From Parasulfitobacter algicola (GTDB lineage: Bacteria; Pseudomonadota; Alphaproteobacteria; Rhodobacterales; Rhodobacteraceae), in assembly GCF_013315265.1 (NCBI RefSeq), contig NZ_JABUFE010000013.1, positions 28,932 to 92,931 of the forward strand: a stretch of 64,000 bases of DNA. The letters are read 5' to 3'. Positions 17,896-26,396 of this stretch are shown one piece after another. Every line of letters starts with the position of its first letter. Position 1 is the first letter of the stretch. The notes beneath the pieces are model-generated. The model was not told where the DNA came from. It saw nothing but the letters and a program-made list of their open reading frames with translations, and searched no databases. The translations under genes were made by a program, and so were the position numbers.

Positions 17896-18603
17896 ATGAG
17901 CAGTAAACCTTTGATGGATGAAGGCGTACGCGAAAAGATCATCGCAAAGCCTGATATAATACTTGAAGATCAAGATGTTATGCGTGCTTTGGCATCCGCT
18001 AATGTTCGCGGTCTTGGCAGTAATGTCATTGATTTGCGTGGTGTTGCAATGGATCGGCTGGCTGCAAAGCTGGACCGGTTAGAAGACACCCACAAATCCG
18101 TCATATCCGCCGCGTATGAAAACCTGGCAGGCACAAATCAGGTGCATCGTGCGATTTTGCGCATGCTGGACCCGATTGAGTTTGAGGATTTTCTGAATAA
18201 TCTCAATGGTGAGGTGTCTCAGACATTGCGTGTGGACAGCATCAAACTGGTGCTGGAAACGACGCAGGATGATGCTTATTTGCAATCGGATCAATTGGAT
18301 GATGTTCTGATTGTTGCTGATCCGGGATACATTGATGACTATATCACCCAAGGGGCCAATGCATCGGCAAGACTGATCACGCTAAGGCCGGTTGAACATG
18401 CAGATCCGGCGATTTATGGCGATCTGGCTGCTGAAATCAGATCAGAATCCTGCATGAAATTGAACCTTGGTGATGGGCGTCTGCCCGGTATGCTGGTGAT
18501 GGGGGCCAAGGATGCCGATCTGTTCAAGCAAAGCCAAGGCACTGATCTTTTGACGTTTTTTGCCGGCGTGTTCGAACGATCGATGCGCCGCTGGTTATCG
18601 TGA
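17896..18603 (+). CDS. DUF484 family protein
   Basis: A 235-residue DUF484 protein, a GAF-like fold family found next to xerC in many proteobacteria. The N-terminal half is helical (VMRALASANVRGLGSNVIDLRGVA, then a coiled-coil-like stretch at about residues 45-70). The C-terminal half has the GAF-like beta pattern ending in LPGMLVMGAKDADLF and FAGVFERSMRRWL. GTG 17872 would add eight residues; ATG 17896 has GAGACAGG upstream and is preferred. Its stop overlaps the GTG start of xerC (GTGA), so the two are coupled. The function is not known beyond the conserved link to chromosome-dimer resolution genes. Confidence 0.85.
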   Translation: MSSKPLMDEGVREKIIAKPDIILEDQDVMRALASANVRGLGSNVIDLRGVAMDRLAAKLDRLEDTHKSVISAAYENLAGTNQVHRAILRMLDPIEFEDFLNNLNGEVSQTLRVDSIKLVLETTQDDAYLQSDQLDDVLIVADPGYIDDYITQGANASARLITLRPVEHADPAIYGDLAAEIRSESCMKLNLGDGRLPGMLVMGAKDADLFKQSQGTDLLTFFAGVFERSMRRWLS

Positions 18604-19520
18604 TCCAGATCTCAGCTGCCGCGCATCACGCGCTTGAGACTTGGTTATCGCATCAAAAATCCCTTGCAGGATCTGCGCAGAATACATTGACCGCCTATCA
18701 CAGTGATGTACTGGGATTTTTGGCGTTCATGACGGAATACAAAGCCGAAGCGCAGGGGTTGGCGGCACTGTCCAAGCTGTCGATCACTGATATGCGGGCC
18801 TGGATGGCGCGGGAACGCAGCCAAGATGTCAGTGCACGGTCGTTGGCGCGCAAGCTGTCTGCGGTCAAAACCTTTTATCGTTGGCTGGCTGCGCGCGAAG
18901 GGTTTGAACCCACCGCCGTTCTGGCCACGCGGTCACCGAAGTTTCAGAAAAAACTGCCGCGGCCTTTGGATATAAATGCGGCCAAAGCGATGATCGATAC
19001 GGTCGAACTGCAGTCGCAGGAAAACTGGATTGCTTTGCGTGATGTCGCGGTTGTTACGCTGCTTTACGGCTGCGGTCTACGGATTTCCGAGGCGCTTGGC
19101 CTGCAGGGACGCGATGCCCCGTTGCCCGATGTGCTGCGTATTCTTGGCAAGGGCGGCAAGGAACGGATCGTGCCGGTGATTGATGCAGCCCGCGATGCGG
19201 TTGATACCTATCTTGATGCGTGCCCTTACCGACAAGATGCTGATCAGCCGTTGTTTCGCGGGTCACGGGGGGGTGCGTTGTCATCGCGTTTGATCCGCAA
19301 AGCCATGCAACAGGCACGGATGCAGCTTGGCCTGCCCGCGACTGCGACACCACACGCCATGCGCCATTCCTTTGCAACGCATCTATTGGCGGCAGGTGGC
19401 GATCTGCGGGCCATTCAGGAATTATTGGGGCATGCGTCGTTATCGACCACCCAAGCCTATACGGCTGTGGACACCGCGCGACTATTGGACGTTTATCAAA
19501 AGGCACATCCAAAAGCGTGA
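18600..19520 (+). CDS. xerC: Tyrosine recombinase XerC
   Basis: Site-specific recombinase (306 aa) that, with XerD, resolves chromosome dimers at dif. The N-terminal SAM-like core-binding domain spans about 1-105. The catalytic domain carries R161 (GLRISEAL), K184 or K187 in GKGGKERI, H252 and R255 (HAMRHSFATHLL), H278 (LLGHASLSTT) and the nucleophile Y287. All six catalytic positions are present, so it should be active. Translation starts at GTG overlapping the DUF484 stop. The coupled DUF484 partner and lack of any transposon context make a chromosomal Xer enzyme far more likely than a phage integrase. Confidence 0.93.
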   Translation: MIQISAAAHHALETWLSHQKSLAGSAQNTLTAYHSDVLGFLAFMTEYKAEAQGLAALSKLSITDMRAWMARERSQDVSARSLARKLSAVKTFYRWLAAREGFEPTAVLATRSPKFQKKLPRPLDINAAKAMIDTVELQSQENWIALRDVAVVTLLYGCGLRISEALGLQGRDAPLPDVLRILGKGGKERIVPVIDAARDAVDTYLDACPYRQDADQPLFRGSRGGALSSRLIRKAMQQARMQLGLPATATPHAMRHSFATHLLAAGGDLRAIQELLGHASLSTTQAYTAVDTARLLDVYQKAHPKA

Positions 19521-19555
19521 TTGCCAGACTGGCTATTTTCGGCCATGAAACCTTG

Positions 19556-20254
19556 ATGGCGAACAGATTTAAAGCAACATTGGTTCATTTTTTAACTGCG
19601 ACGGGTGCCGTTTTCGCGATGTTGGCCCTGATCGCCGCTGTCGAAGAAAGCTGGAGCATGATGTTCTTGTGGCTGGTCGTGGCCCTGTTGGTCGATGGGA
19701 TCGATGGCCCATTGGCGCGGCGTTACGATGTGAAATCCCATGCGCCGCAGTTTGACGGTGCGATCCTGGATCTGATCATCGATTATCTGACGTATGTGTT
19801 CATCCCGGCCTATGCATTGTTCAAATCGGGCCTGCTTGGCGGGTGGCTGGGGTGGTACGCATTGGTTGTGATCACCTTTGCCTCGGCCATGTATTTTGCG
19901 GATACGCGGATGAAAACAAAAGATAACTCTTTTTCCGGGTTTCCTGGCTGTTGGAACATGGTTGTGCTGGTTTTCTTTGCGATTGAACCCGACAAGCTGA
20001 TCATTACGGGCGTCGTGACATTGCTGGCGATCACGATGTTTGTGCCCGCGAAGTTCATTCACCCCGTGCGTACAGCCCGGTGGCGGACAATTTCGCTGCC
20101 CGTTGTTCTGGGCTGGACGGTGTTTGCCGCATGGGCGGCATGGGTCGATTTTGACCCGGACAGCTGGGCGCATTGGGGTCTGATTGTCACCAGTATTTAT
20201 CTGATGGTGGCAGGCATACTGCAGCAGTTGATCCCGGTTAAAGCGGTGTCATAG
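19556..20254 (+). CDS. pcs: Phosphatidylcholine synthase
   Basis: Membrane enzyme (about 232 aa) of the CDP-alcohol phosphotransferase family that condenses CDP-diacylglycerol with choline to make phosphatidylcholine in one step. The active-site motif DGIDGPLARRYD is followed by G-x3-D-x3-D (GAILDLIIDY) as in Pcs proteins. PRo-rich FSGFPGCWNMVVL and six to eight membrane helices match the family. A GTG at 19517 overlapping the xerC stop would add 13 residues; ATG 19556 gives the typical N-terminus (MANRFKATLVHFLTATGA). Its linkage to xerC seems incidental. It implies that this organism takes up or makes choline. Confidence 0.9.
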   Translation: MANRFKATLVHFLTATGAVFAMLALIAAVEESWSMMFLWLVVALLVDGIDGPLARRYDVKSHAPQFDGAILDLIIDYLTYVFIPAYALFKSGLLGGWLGWYALVVITFASAMYFADTRMKTKDNSFSGFPGCWNMVVLVFFAIEPDKLIITGVVTLLAITMFVPAKFIHPVRTARWRTISLPVVLGWTVFAAWAAWVDFDPDSWAHWGLIVTSIYLMVAGILQQLIPVKAVS

Positions 20255-20648
20255 CAAAACATCCGGCATATGCGGTTTATACAAATCGTGCATATCTTCC
20301 CCGGAAAGTACACGTGATGATCGATATTCTAAGATCAAACATGCGTAGTGGTGATCATTAGCTGTTTTCATAAAATTATATGTCCAACGTCGCGCATCTT
20401 TTTTACCATTTTTTCTTTTCAAGGAGGTTGCGTCACGCACTATTGAAATTAGCATCAAGAATTATTGATCCAGATCGGACGTTTGTCGCGATCTGGGCAA
20501 AGTTCAGATGTGCGGACAATCCGGGCTTTCGCTGCATTGTGCTCGAAGGTCCGTTCCGGAGAGGTATACCTAGCGAAACTGCGTTGATCCGTTGACTTCT
20601 GGGATGGCAGGTTCCTTTATTGGTCTCACCCAGCAGGGGGACGACGCG
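20255..20648. other. Intergenic region between pcs and a LysE-type exporter
   Basis: These 394 bases hold no gene I can support. The left part is AT-rich; two short open frames (20249-20458 leftward and 20380-20595 rightward) lack start signals and recognisable products, although a good AAGGAGG lies at 20419-20425 with only TTG codons after it. The right part (about 20495-20560) carries, in reverse orientation, a degenerate copy of the repeat seen at 9361-9420. Confidence 0.5.
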
Positions 20649-21275
20649 ATGGAACTGCAGACATTCTTAATCTTTGCGATGACGCAGGCCATCGTGATCG
20701 CGTCGCCTGGCCCGTCCGCGATCGTCGTGGCTTCGCAAGGCGCGACAAACGGTTGGCGCACTACGGTTTTCCAGATGTTCGGGATGATGGTAGCAACGGC
20801 GATTTACTTCGTTATGTCGGCGACCGGGCTGGCCGCTCTCATCCTCGCGTCCAACCTTGTCTTCCAAATCATCAAGTGGGTTGGCGTCGGTTACCTTATC
20901 TATCTCGGCCTAACCGCCTTGCTCAGCCGTTCGGGTGGGCTCTCAGTCGCTCCGACTGGCAAGGTAAAGTCCCAGAAATCTCTCTTCTTGCAAGGCTTTG
21001 TCGTGGAGTTTGCCAATCCTAAGGTGCTCCTATTCTTCGCTGCCATCCTGCCTCAGTTTCTCGACACCGCCGCGCCGATTGCGCCGCAGATGACCATCAT
21101 GGGGCTGACGGGGGCTGCGATGCAATTCGTGATTTACTCGGCCTATGCGAGTCTGGGGAACAAGCTTGCCAATGGTGGCATGCGTGCTTGGATTGTCGAT
21201 CTGATAAACAGAACGGCTGGAGCGGCCCTCATCTTCGCGGGCATCAAGATGGCGAGCGTCACCGCCGAACGATAG
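20649..21275 (+). CDS. LysE-family amino-acid exporter
   Basis: A 208-residue inner-membrane exporter of the LysE/RhtB family, which pumps out amino acids such as homoserine, threonine or lysine. Six hydrophobic segments, the N-terminal TQAIVIASPGPSAIVVASQGATNGW block and the mid-protein FANPKVLLFFAAILPQF motif are diagnostic. ATG 20649 has AGGGGG at the right distance; the open frame from 20592 is untranslated leader. Codon use leans toward CTC, TCC and ATC more than its neighbours, and degenerate repeats flank it on both sides, so horizontal acquisition is plausible. The substrate cannot be fixed. Confidence 0.88.
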   Translation: MELQTFLIFAMTQAIVIASPGPSAIVVASQGATNGWRTTVFQMFGMMVATAIYFVMSATGLAALILASNLVFQIIKWVGVGYLIYLGLTALLSRSGGLSVAPTGKVKSQKSLFLQGFVVEFANPKVLLFFAAILPQFLDTAAPIAPQMTIMGLTGAAMQFVIYSAYASLGNKLANGGMRAWIVDLINRTAGAALIFAGIKMASVTAER

Positions 21276-21394
21276 AGTGCGCCATGGAAGACAGCTGTGT
21301 GAAACGGTTTCGCCCTTGCATTGTGGTCGTCGTCAGATTTCGGCACGCCTACAAAGGAACGTCTAGAGGCATGCCGAACACTGGAAGCTGCCGT

Positions 21395-21460
21395 TCATGC
21401 ACGGCGCAGCATCGGTCAGCCTGGGCTCAAACCGGACCTTACCTGCGATCCGCTTGAACG
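21395..21460 (-). repeat. Degenerate dispersed repeat right of the LysE-type gene
   Basis: Read on the minus strand this block contains CCGGTTTGAGCCC...GCTGACCGA, resembling GCGGTTTGTCCCGCTGACCGA at 9391-9411. Together with the copy near 20495-20560 it brackets the LysE-type gene. The element does not look coding. Similarity was judged by eye over about 30-45 bases. Confidence 0.4.
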
Positions 21461-21500
21461 GCCGCTTTTTATTTTAGGTAAAGCTATCTGGCGGTTCAGG

Positions 21501-22058
21501 CTAGGGCACAGTGATAACCTCTTTTTCCGTAATAATCATATCAAGTGGTTGATCGGTCTGTTCTAGGGGGATCTGATCAACCTGTTGTATGCTATAGGCA
21601 AATCCAATGGCCAATGTTGCCCGTTTTGTGCGCAAATTCTGCAGCGTGCGGTCATAAAACCCACCGCCGTATCCAAGCCGCCCACCCTTACGATCGAATG
21701 CGGCCAGCGGCACGATCAGCAGTTCTGGTTCGATCCAGTCGCCCTTGACCGGTACCATGACCTTAAAGGGGCCGGGCATCAAAGCGCCGTCCGGGTGCCA
21801 GGCGCGGAACTGCAACGGATGATCGCGCGCCGTGATCACAGGGACACCAACGCGGCCATGGGCCACGGCCTCGGACATGGCGGGCAGTGGGTTAATTTCG
21901 CTGTTGATTGGTAAATAACCGGCAACGGGAACCCCACGATAACCAGCTAAAACTTCGGACAATAGTCCAGCGGAGGCACCGGCATCGGCCTGTTTCGCCA
22001 CATCACGGCGTTGCAACATCTGCGTGCGCAATGCTGATTTTTCGTCAGCCACACTCAT
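21501..22058 (-). CDS. 5-formyltetrahydrofolate cyclo-ligase
   Basis: Converts 5-formyltetrahydrofolate to 5,10-methenyltetrahydrofolate using ATP, returning the stored folate to the one-carbon pool. The 185-residue length is standard. The N-terminal basic helix (KSALRTQMLQRRD), the GYLPINSEINPLP substrate-binding stretch (about residues 47-59) and the C-terminal ATP/folate loop GGRLGYGGGFYDRTL (about 128-142) identify the family. Its start overlaps the mgtE stop (ATGA), so the two are translationally coupled. No 6S RNA, which sits next to this gene in many bacteria, was recognised in the short flanks. Confidence 0.92.
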   Translation of the reverse strand: MSVADEKSALRTQMLQRRDVAKQADAGASAGLLSEVLAGYRGVPVAGYLPINSEINPLPAMSEAVAHGRVGVPVITARDHPLQFRAWHPDGALMPGPFKVMVPVKGDWIEPELLIVPLAAFDRKGGRLGYGGGFYDRTLQNLRTKRATLAIGFAYSIQQVDQIPLEQTDQPLDMIITEKEVITVP

Positions 22059-23437
22059 AATAAAACAATCACTGCCAGCCCGAGGAAAGCGAAGAACCCA
22101 ACAACATCTGTCACAGTTGTCACAAAGGCCCCGCTTGCCAACGCCGGATCAACCTTTAGCTTTTCCAGCACAACGGGAATGACCGTGCCTGCCAATCCCG
22201 CAACAACCAAGTTGATGACCATGGCAGCGGCAATCACCAGACCCAGATTAATTGATCCGAACCAGATAACGCCAACAATACCCATCACAACAGCAAAGAT
22301 CACACCATTTATCAAACCCACCAGAACCTCGCGTCGGATCACACGCCAGACGTTGGATCCGGTCAGGTCACGGGTCGCGATCGCGCGCACGGCGACAGTC
22401 AGTGATTGCGTTCCTGCGTTTCCGCCCATCGAAGCAACAATCGGCATCAAAACCGCCAGAGCGACAAGTTGACTGATTGCTACCTCAAACTGCGAAATCA
22501 CCATTGAGGCCAGGATCGCCGTAAGAAGATTAACAGCCAACCATGGAAACCGCCGCCGCGTTGTGCTGATCACTTTGTCACTCAGGCGGCCTTCGCCCAC
22601 ACCGGCCAGACGCAGAATGTCTTCTTCATGTTCTTCGTCCAAGACGTTCATAGCATCATCGATGGTAATGACACCCACCAACCTGTCATCCTGGTCCACG
22701 ACAGGGGCCGAAATCAGGTGATATTGGTTAAACGCATAAGCGACCTGATCTTCGGGCTGAGTCACGGGAATGGTTCGAAAGCTTTCTTCAGCAATCAGGG
22801 TCAGTTTCGTTTCCCGGCGGTTTGCAAGCAATTTGCCAAGGGTGACATACCCCGTGGGCTTCAATCTGGGATCAACCAAAATCATATGATAAAACTGATC
22901 CGGAAGATCGTCATTTGCACGCATATAATCAATGGCTTGGCCAACATTCCAATGATCTGGCGCCATGACGAATTCGCGCTGCATAAGGCGGCCAGCGGAT
23001 TCTTCTGGATAAGACAGCGCTTGTTCAACGGCAACCCGGTCAGCATCATCCAAAGCCTCAAGTACGGCTTCCTGTTGCGGCTCGCCCAGATCTTCGACCA
23101 GATCAACAACGTCGTCTGACTCAAGATCGCGAACAGCTTCTGACAAGACTTTTTGAGGCAAAAAATCGATGATTTCTTCCCGCAAGCCTTCATCAAGTTC
23201 TGACAAAACCTCGCCGTCGATAATATCCGTCGACAGAACAAGAATTTCGCGCCTTTGCACTTCATCCACTTGTTCCAGCATGTCGGCGATGTCAGCCGCA
23301 TGTAAGGGTTCAAGCAGATCAGCCAGACGTTCTGCATCGGCCGTCGAAACAGCCAGACGTATGGAAGAAATCAGCTTGTTGTTCAGCTTATAGCTGTCAT
23401 CTGCAGACACTTCGGGTTCAAGGGTCTCTTGGGTCAT
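22055..23437 (-). CDS. mgtE: Magnesium transporter MgtE
   Basis: A 460-residue Mg2+ channel. The cytosolic N-domain of superhelical DIADMLEQ-like repeats spans about residues 30-140. Two CBS domains follow (about 145-265; FVMAPDHWNVGQAIDYM and LVGVITIDDAMNVLDEE), which sense internal Mg2+. Five membrane helices make up the C-terminal pore, including the PIVASMGGNAGTQSL and FVTTVTDVVGFFAFLG motifs with the metal-selecting aspartate. The frame extends to 23530, but ATG 23437 has GGAGG six bases ahead and is chosen. It is divergent from guanine deaminase with an 81-bp gap, which shows no recognisable magnesium riboswitch. Confidence 0.94.
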   Translation of the reverse strand: MTQETLEPEVSADDSYKLNNKLISSIRLAVSTADAERLADLLEPLHAADIADMLEQVDEVQRREILVLSTDIIDGEVLSELDEGLREEIIDFLPQKVLSEAVRDLESDDVVDLVEDLGEPQQEAVLEALDDADRVAVEQALSYPEESAGRLMQREFVMAPDHWNVGQAIDYMRANDDLPDQFYHMILVDPRLKPTGYVTLGKLLANRRETKLTLIAEESFRTIPVTQPEDQVAYAFNQYHLISAPVVDQDDRLVGVITIDDAMNVLDEEHEEDILRLAGVGEGRLSDKVISTTRRRFPWLAVNLLTAILASMVISQFEVAISQLVALAVLMPIVASMGGNAGTQSLTVAVRAIATRDLTGSNVWRVIRREVLVGLINGVIFAVVMGIVGVIWFGSINLGLVIAAAMVINLVVAGLAGTVIPVVLEKLKVDPALASGAFVTTVTDVVGFFAFLGLAVIVLL

Positions 23438-23518
23438 ATCCTGCCTCCGGGTCGTTGCGGCACCATACGCACAAAGATGGGATTTACCACCCTGCCCCCT
23501 GCGCATAGGGTGGCGCGC

Positions 23519-24835
23519 ATGACAGTGCAAGACAGATTACTTCTGGGCCAAACTCTTTCGTTTATCGACGATCCGTTTGACGTTCCCGTTTCAGCTGCTG
23601 TTCAGTATATTCGCGATGGCGCGGTGCTGCTGCGGGGGCATTTGATTGCGGATGTTGATGAGGCCGTTACCTTGAAAAAGGCCCACCCCAATGCTGATAT
23701 TACGGATTATGGGGATGCGTTGATCCTGCCGGGTTTTATCGATGCCCACGTTCATTATCCGCAAACCGCGATTATCGCCAGTTGGGGAAAACAGCTGATT
23801 GATTGGCTGAATACATACACATTTCCAGAAGAGATACGGTTTTCCGATCACGATTATGCGACGGTCATCGCTAATCGCTATCTTGATCTGGTGACCGCCC
23901 ACGGCACAACCACCGTCGTCAGCTATTGCACCAGCCACCCCGAAAGCGTGGATGCGTTTTTTACGGCAGCCAGTGCGCGGAATATGCGCGTTGTTGCGGG
24001 CAAGACCTGTATGGATCGCAACGCACCGGACGCCTTGATGGATACTGCGCAATCGGCCTATGATGACAGCAAACGTTTGCTGGAAAAATGGCACGAGCGT
24101 GGGCGGGCATCATACGCGATTACACCACGATTTTCGCCGACATCCACGCCAGATCAACTTACCGCGCTTGGCGCGCTTTGGGCAGAACATCCCGATTGCC
24201 TGATGCAAACACATATCAGCGAACAAAAGGCTGAATTGGATTGGGTTGCCAAGCTGTTTCCGGATGCGCGTGATTATCTGGACACCTATGAACGCTTTGG
24301 CCTTTTGGGGCAAAGGGGTCTTTATGGGCACGCAATTCATCTGACAGCGCGCGAAAGTGACAGACTGCGGGAAATGGGTGCAGCCCTGATACACTGCCCG
24401 ACATCCAATACATTTATCGGATCAGGGCTGTTCGATATGGCCGCTCGCAAATCCCAAGGGCATATTGTCGGGCTGGCCACGGATACAGGTGGGGGATCAT
24501 CGTTTTCGATGCTGCGCACAATGGCCGCGGCCTATGAAATCGGACAGTTGAACGGCACAGCACTGCATCCCGCGCAATTGCTTTGGCTGGCCAGTGCCGG
24601 AAATGCGCGCACGCTTCATATGGGTAATAAGATCGGGAAATTGCAAAACGGGTTTGAAGCCGATCTTGTTGTGCTTGATCTAGCCTCAACACCAGCAATT
24701 GCACAGCGATCCGGGCACGCCGACGATATCTGGCAGGCTGTTTTTCCGACAATCATGATGGGCGATGATCGTGCCGTAATGGCTGTTTGGATAAACGGGC
24801 AGAGCATAAGCTTAGAAAACCCGAACAGGGTTTGA
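23519..24835 (+). CDS. guaD: Guanine deaminase
   Basis: Amidohydrolase (438 aa) that deaminates guanine to xanthine for purine salvage or breakdown. Metal and substrate motifs are in place: FIDAHVHYPQ (HxH, about residues 77-86), the TFPEE stretch that follows, HISEQKAELDWV (about 233-244), GHAIHL (about 271-276), CPTSN (about 293-297) and LATDTGGGSSFSM (about 318-330, supplying the catalytic aspartate). The pattern is specific for guanine deaminase within the superfamily. ATG 23519 is used because codons upstream lie across the mgtE promoter. No other purine-catabolic genes are adjacent. Confidence 0.92.
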   Translation: MTVQDRLLLGQTLSFIDDPFDVPVSAAVQYIRDGAVLLRGHLIADVDEAVTLKKAHPNADITDYGDALILPGFIDAHVHYPQTAIIASWGKQLIDWLNTYTFPEEIRFSDHDYATVIANRYLDLVTAHGTTTVVSYCTSHPESVDAFFTAASARNMRVVAGKTCMDRNAPDALMDTAQSAYDDSKRLLEKWHERGRASYAITPRFSPTSTPDQLTALGALWAEHPDCLMQTHISEQKAELDWVAKLFPDARDYLDTYERFGLLGQRGLYGHAIHLTARESDRLREMGAALIHCPTSNTFIGSGLFDMAARKSQGHIVGLATDTGGGSSFSMLRTMAAAYEIGQLNGTALHPAQLLWLASAGNARTLHMGNKIGKLQNGFEADLVVLDLASTPAIAQRSGHADDIWQAVFPTIMMGDDRAVMAVWINGQSISLENPNRV

Positions 24836-24846
24836 TAAGCAGCACG

Positions 24847-25653
24847 TCAATCCAGATCGAACTGCTGCATAATTTCTAAAGCCTCGGCGTGTTGTTGGGC
24901 CGATGCCGCAGCAATAACACGTCCCCCCCTGTACGCAGAACCGCCAGTCCAATCCGTGACGATGCCACCTGCCGCCTGGATAACAGCAATTGGTGCGGCA
25001 ATATCATAAGATTGCAATCCGGCCTCGATCACCAGATCTATCTGACCAGCTGCCAACAGCGCATATGCATAACAATCCATACCATAGCGCGTCAGCTTGC
25101 ATGTCTTGGCGACGGCATGGAATGCGGCTTGGTCAATCTTGGTTCCAATTTCGGGGAATGTTGTGAAAATGATCGACTGCGCCAGATCAAACCCGACCTT
25201 TGTACGCAATTTTTTTGACCCATGCGGACCAAGCATTGTTGCATGGCCGAACCCGCCTTCAAAGCGTTCACCAATATATGGCTGATCAATAATCCCATAC
25301 AGCGGACCACTGTCATCGCAAATTGCGATCAAAACGCCCCAAGTTGGGGTACCCGCGATAAATCCGCGGGTACCATCAATTGGGTCCAGCACCCACGTTA
25401 AACCCGATTGACCTTTTAAATGGCCAAATTCTTCACCTAAAATCGCATCTTTCGGACGATCTTTGGCCAGGATATCTCGCATTGCCTGTTCTGCGGCACG
25501 ATCTGCGATAGTGACTGGATCAAACTCATCCTCAAGTTTGTTTTCAGTCTGCAGATCGAACGCGCGAAAATGCGGTAATATGGCTTCGCGGGCGGCATCT
25601 GCCAAAGCATGTGCCGTTCTGCGAAGCATTTTTTGAGTATCGTCGCTTAGCAA
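24847..25653 (-). CDS. hisN: Histidinol-phosphatase, inositol monophosphatase family
   Basis: A 268-residue Mg-dependent phosphatase of the IMPase fold, most similar in motifs to HisN, which removes phosphate from histidinol phosphate in histidine synthesis. The metal site is formed by ILGEEFG (about residues 71-77), WVLDPIDGTRGF (about 87-98) and SYDIAAPIAVIQAAGG (about 214-229). The start is a TTG at 25653 with GGGAG seven bases ahead; ATG nine codons in is possible. It converges on guaD with an 11-bp gap. An inositol or 3'-phosphoadenosine phosphatase cannot be fully excluded. Confidence 0.85.
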   Translation of the reverse strand: MLSDDTQKMLRRTAHALADAAREAILPHFRAFDLQTENKLEDEFDPVTIADRAAEQAMRDILAKDRPKDAILGEEFGHLKGQSGLTWVLDPIDGTRGFIAGTPTWGVLIAICDDSGPLYGIIDQPYIGERFEGGFGHATMLGPHGSKKLRTKVGFDLAQSIIFTTFPEIGTKIDQAAFHAVAKTCKLTRYGMDCYAYALLAAGQIDLVIEAGLQSYDIAAPIAVIQAAGGIVTDWTGGSAYRGGRVIAAASAQQHAEALEIMQQFDLD

Positions 25654-25733
25654 GACAGTCTCCCGGCCAATCCCAAGCGCGGTAGACTGAATTTACCCGG
25701 TCACGTCAAGTCATGGCGCCGGGTTCAGTCCTT

Positions 25734-26105
25734 TCAGGCAGCTTCGCTTAGAACCCGCGCCAAATCAAACAAACGACGACGCTGATTTTCCGGTATCGCA
25801 TAATATGACCGGACCAGCTCAAGCGCTTCCTTGTCGGCCAGCAAATCGCTAGGCACATCAGAATTCGCAGCAGATGGTGTTTCCAGATCATTCAGACCTT
25901 CGAAGAAGAAGCTGACTTCAACCCCAAGGGCATCTGAGATGTCCCAAAGACGTGATGCTGAAACACGGTTCATGCCAGTTTCGTACTTCTGAATCTGTTG
26001 AAACTTAATGCCAACTTTTTCAGCCAATTGTTGTTGCGTCATTCCGACCATCCAACGACGGTGGCGAACGCGTTTTCCAACATGGACATCGACGGGGTGC
26101 TTCAT
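25734..26105 (-). CDS. XRE-family helix-turn-helix regulator
   Basis: A 123-residue DNA-binding protein. The cro/C1-type helix-turn-helix spans about residues 10-65 (GKRVRHRRWMVGMTQQQLAEKVGIKFQQIQKYETGMNRVSAS, shown in part), followed by ALGVEVSFFFEGL and a C-terminal acidic and helical tail ending in RRRLFDLARVLSEA. This short architecture is common in alphaproteobacteria for chromosomal regulators of cell-cycle or motility genes; the target is unknown here. ATG 26105 has AGGAG at correct spacing. The AT-rich 290-bp region upstream, with several TCACG/CGTGA repeats, is likely its regulated promoter. Confidence 0.85.
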   Translation of the reverse strand: MKHPVDVHVGKRVRHRRWMVGMTQQQLAEKVGIKFQQIQKYETGMNRVSASRLWDISDALGVEVSFFFEGLNDLETPSAANSDVPSDLLADKEALELVRSYYAIPENQRRRLFDLARVLSEAA

Positions 26106-26396
26106 AGGTATGCTCCTGGTTGTTTCAAATCACCATACAACACGTAAATAAAGAAATCACGCTTTTTTAACGGTGAATTTCACGTTATTTTCACGAGACA
26201 TTCCAGAAATTGCGATTTTTTGAACAATTTCATACATAATGTTGCCGATAAGGAGACGGTTTATTTCGAAAAAACGTACAATCAAAACGTGTACGACACA
26301 AATTAACGACAAAATCACACTCAGTTACACCTGATTCCCTCTCGCCTATGTACGGCCGCTGCGCTAGATCTCTACACAAATCGCAGGAGGTTTAGT
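26106..26396. promoter_or_regulatory. AT-rich divergent promoter region with TCACG/CGTGA repeats
   Basis: No gene is seen here. Short repeats of the form ACGTGA/TCACGT recur between 26130 and 26205, including GTGAA-T-TTCAC at 26173-26183. They could be binding sites for the XRE regulator transcribed leftward from 26105. The right end carries GGAGG in front of the oxidoreductase gene at 26397. Confidence 0.4.

Noticed and set aside
18600..19520. Tyrosine recombinase considered as a phage or island integrase
   Set aside because: It is coupled to DUF484 as chromosomal xerC usually is, and no tRNA target or attachment repeat is next to it.
20249..20595. Two short opposing open frames between pcs and the LysE-type gene
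   Set aside because: Neither has a usable start context or recognisable sequence; part of the second lies in the degenerate repeat.
21450..22060. 6S RNA expected near the folate cyclo-ligase gene
   Set aside because: The gene directly follows mgtE without a gap, and the downstream side holds only a decayed repeat.
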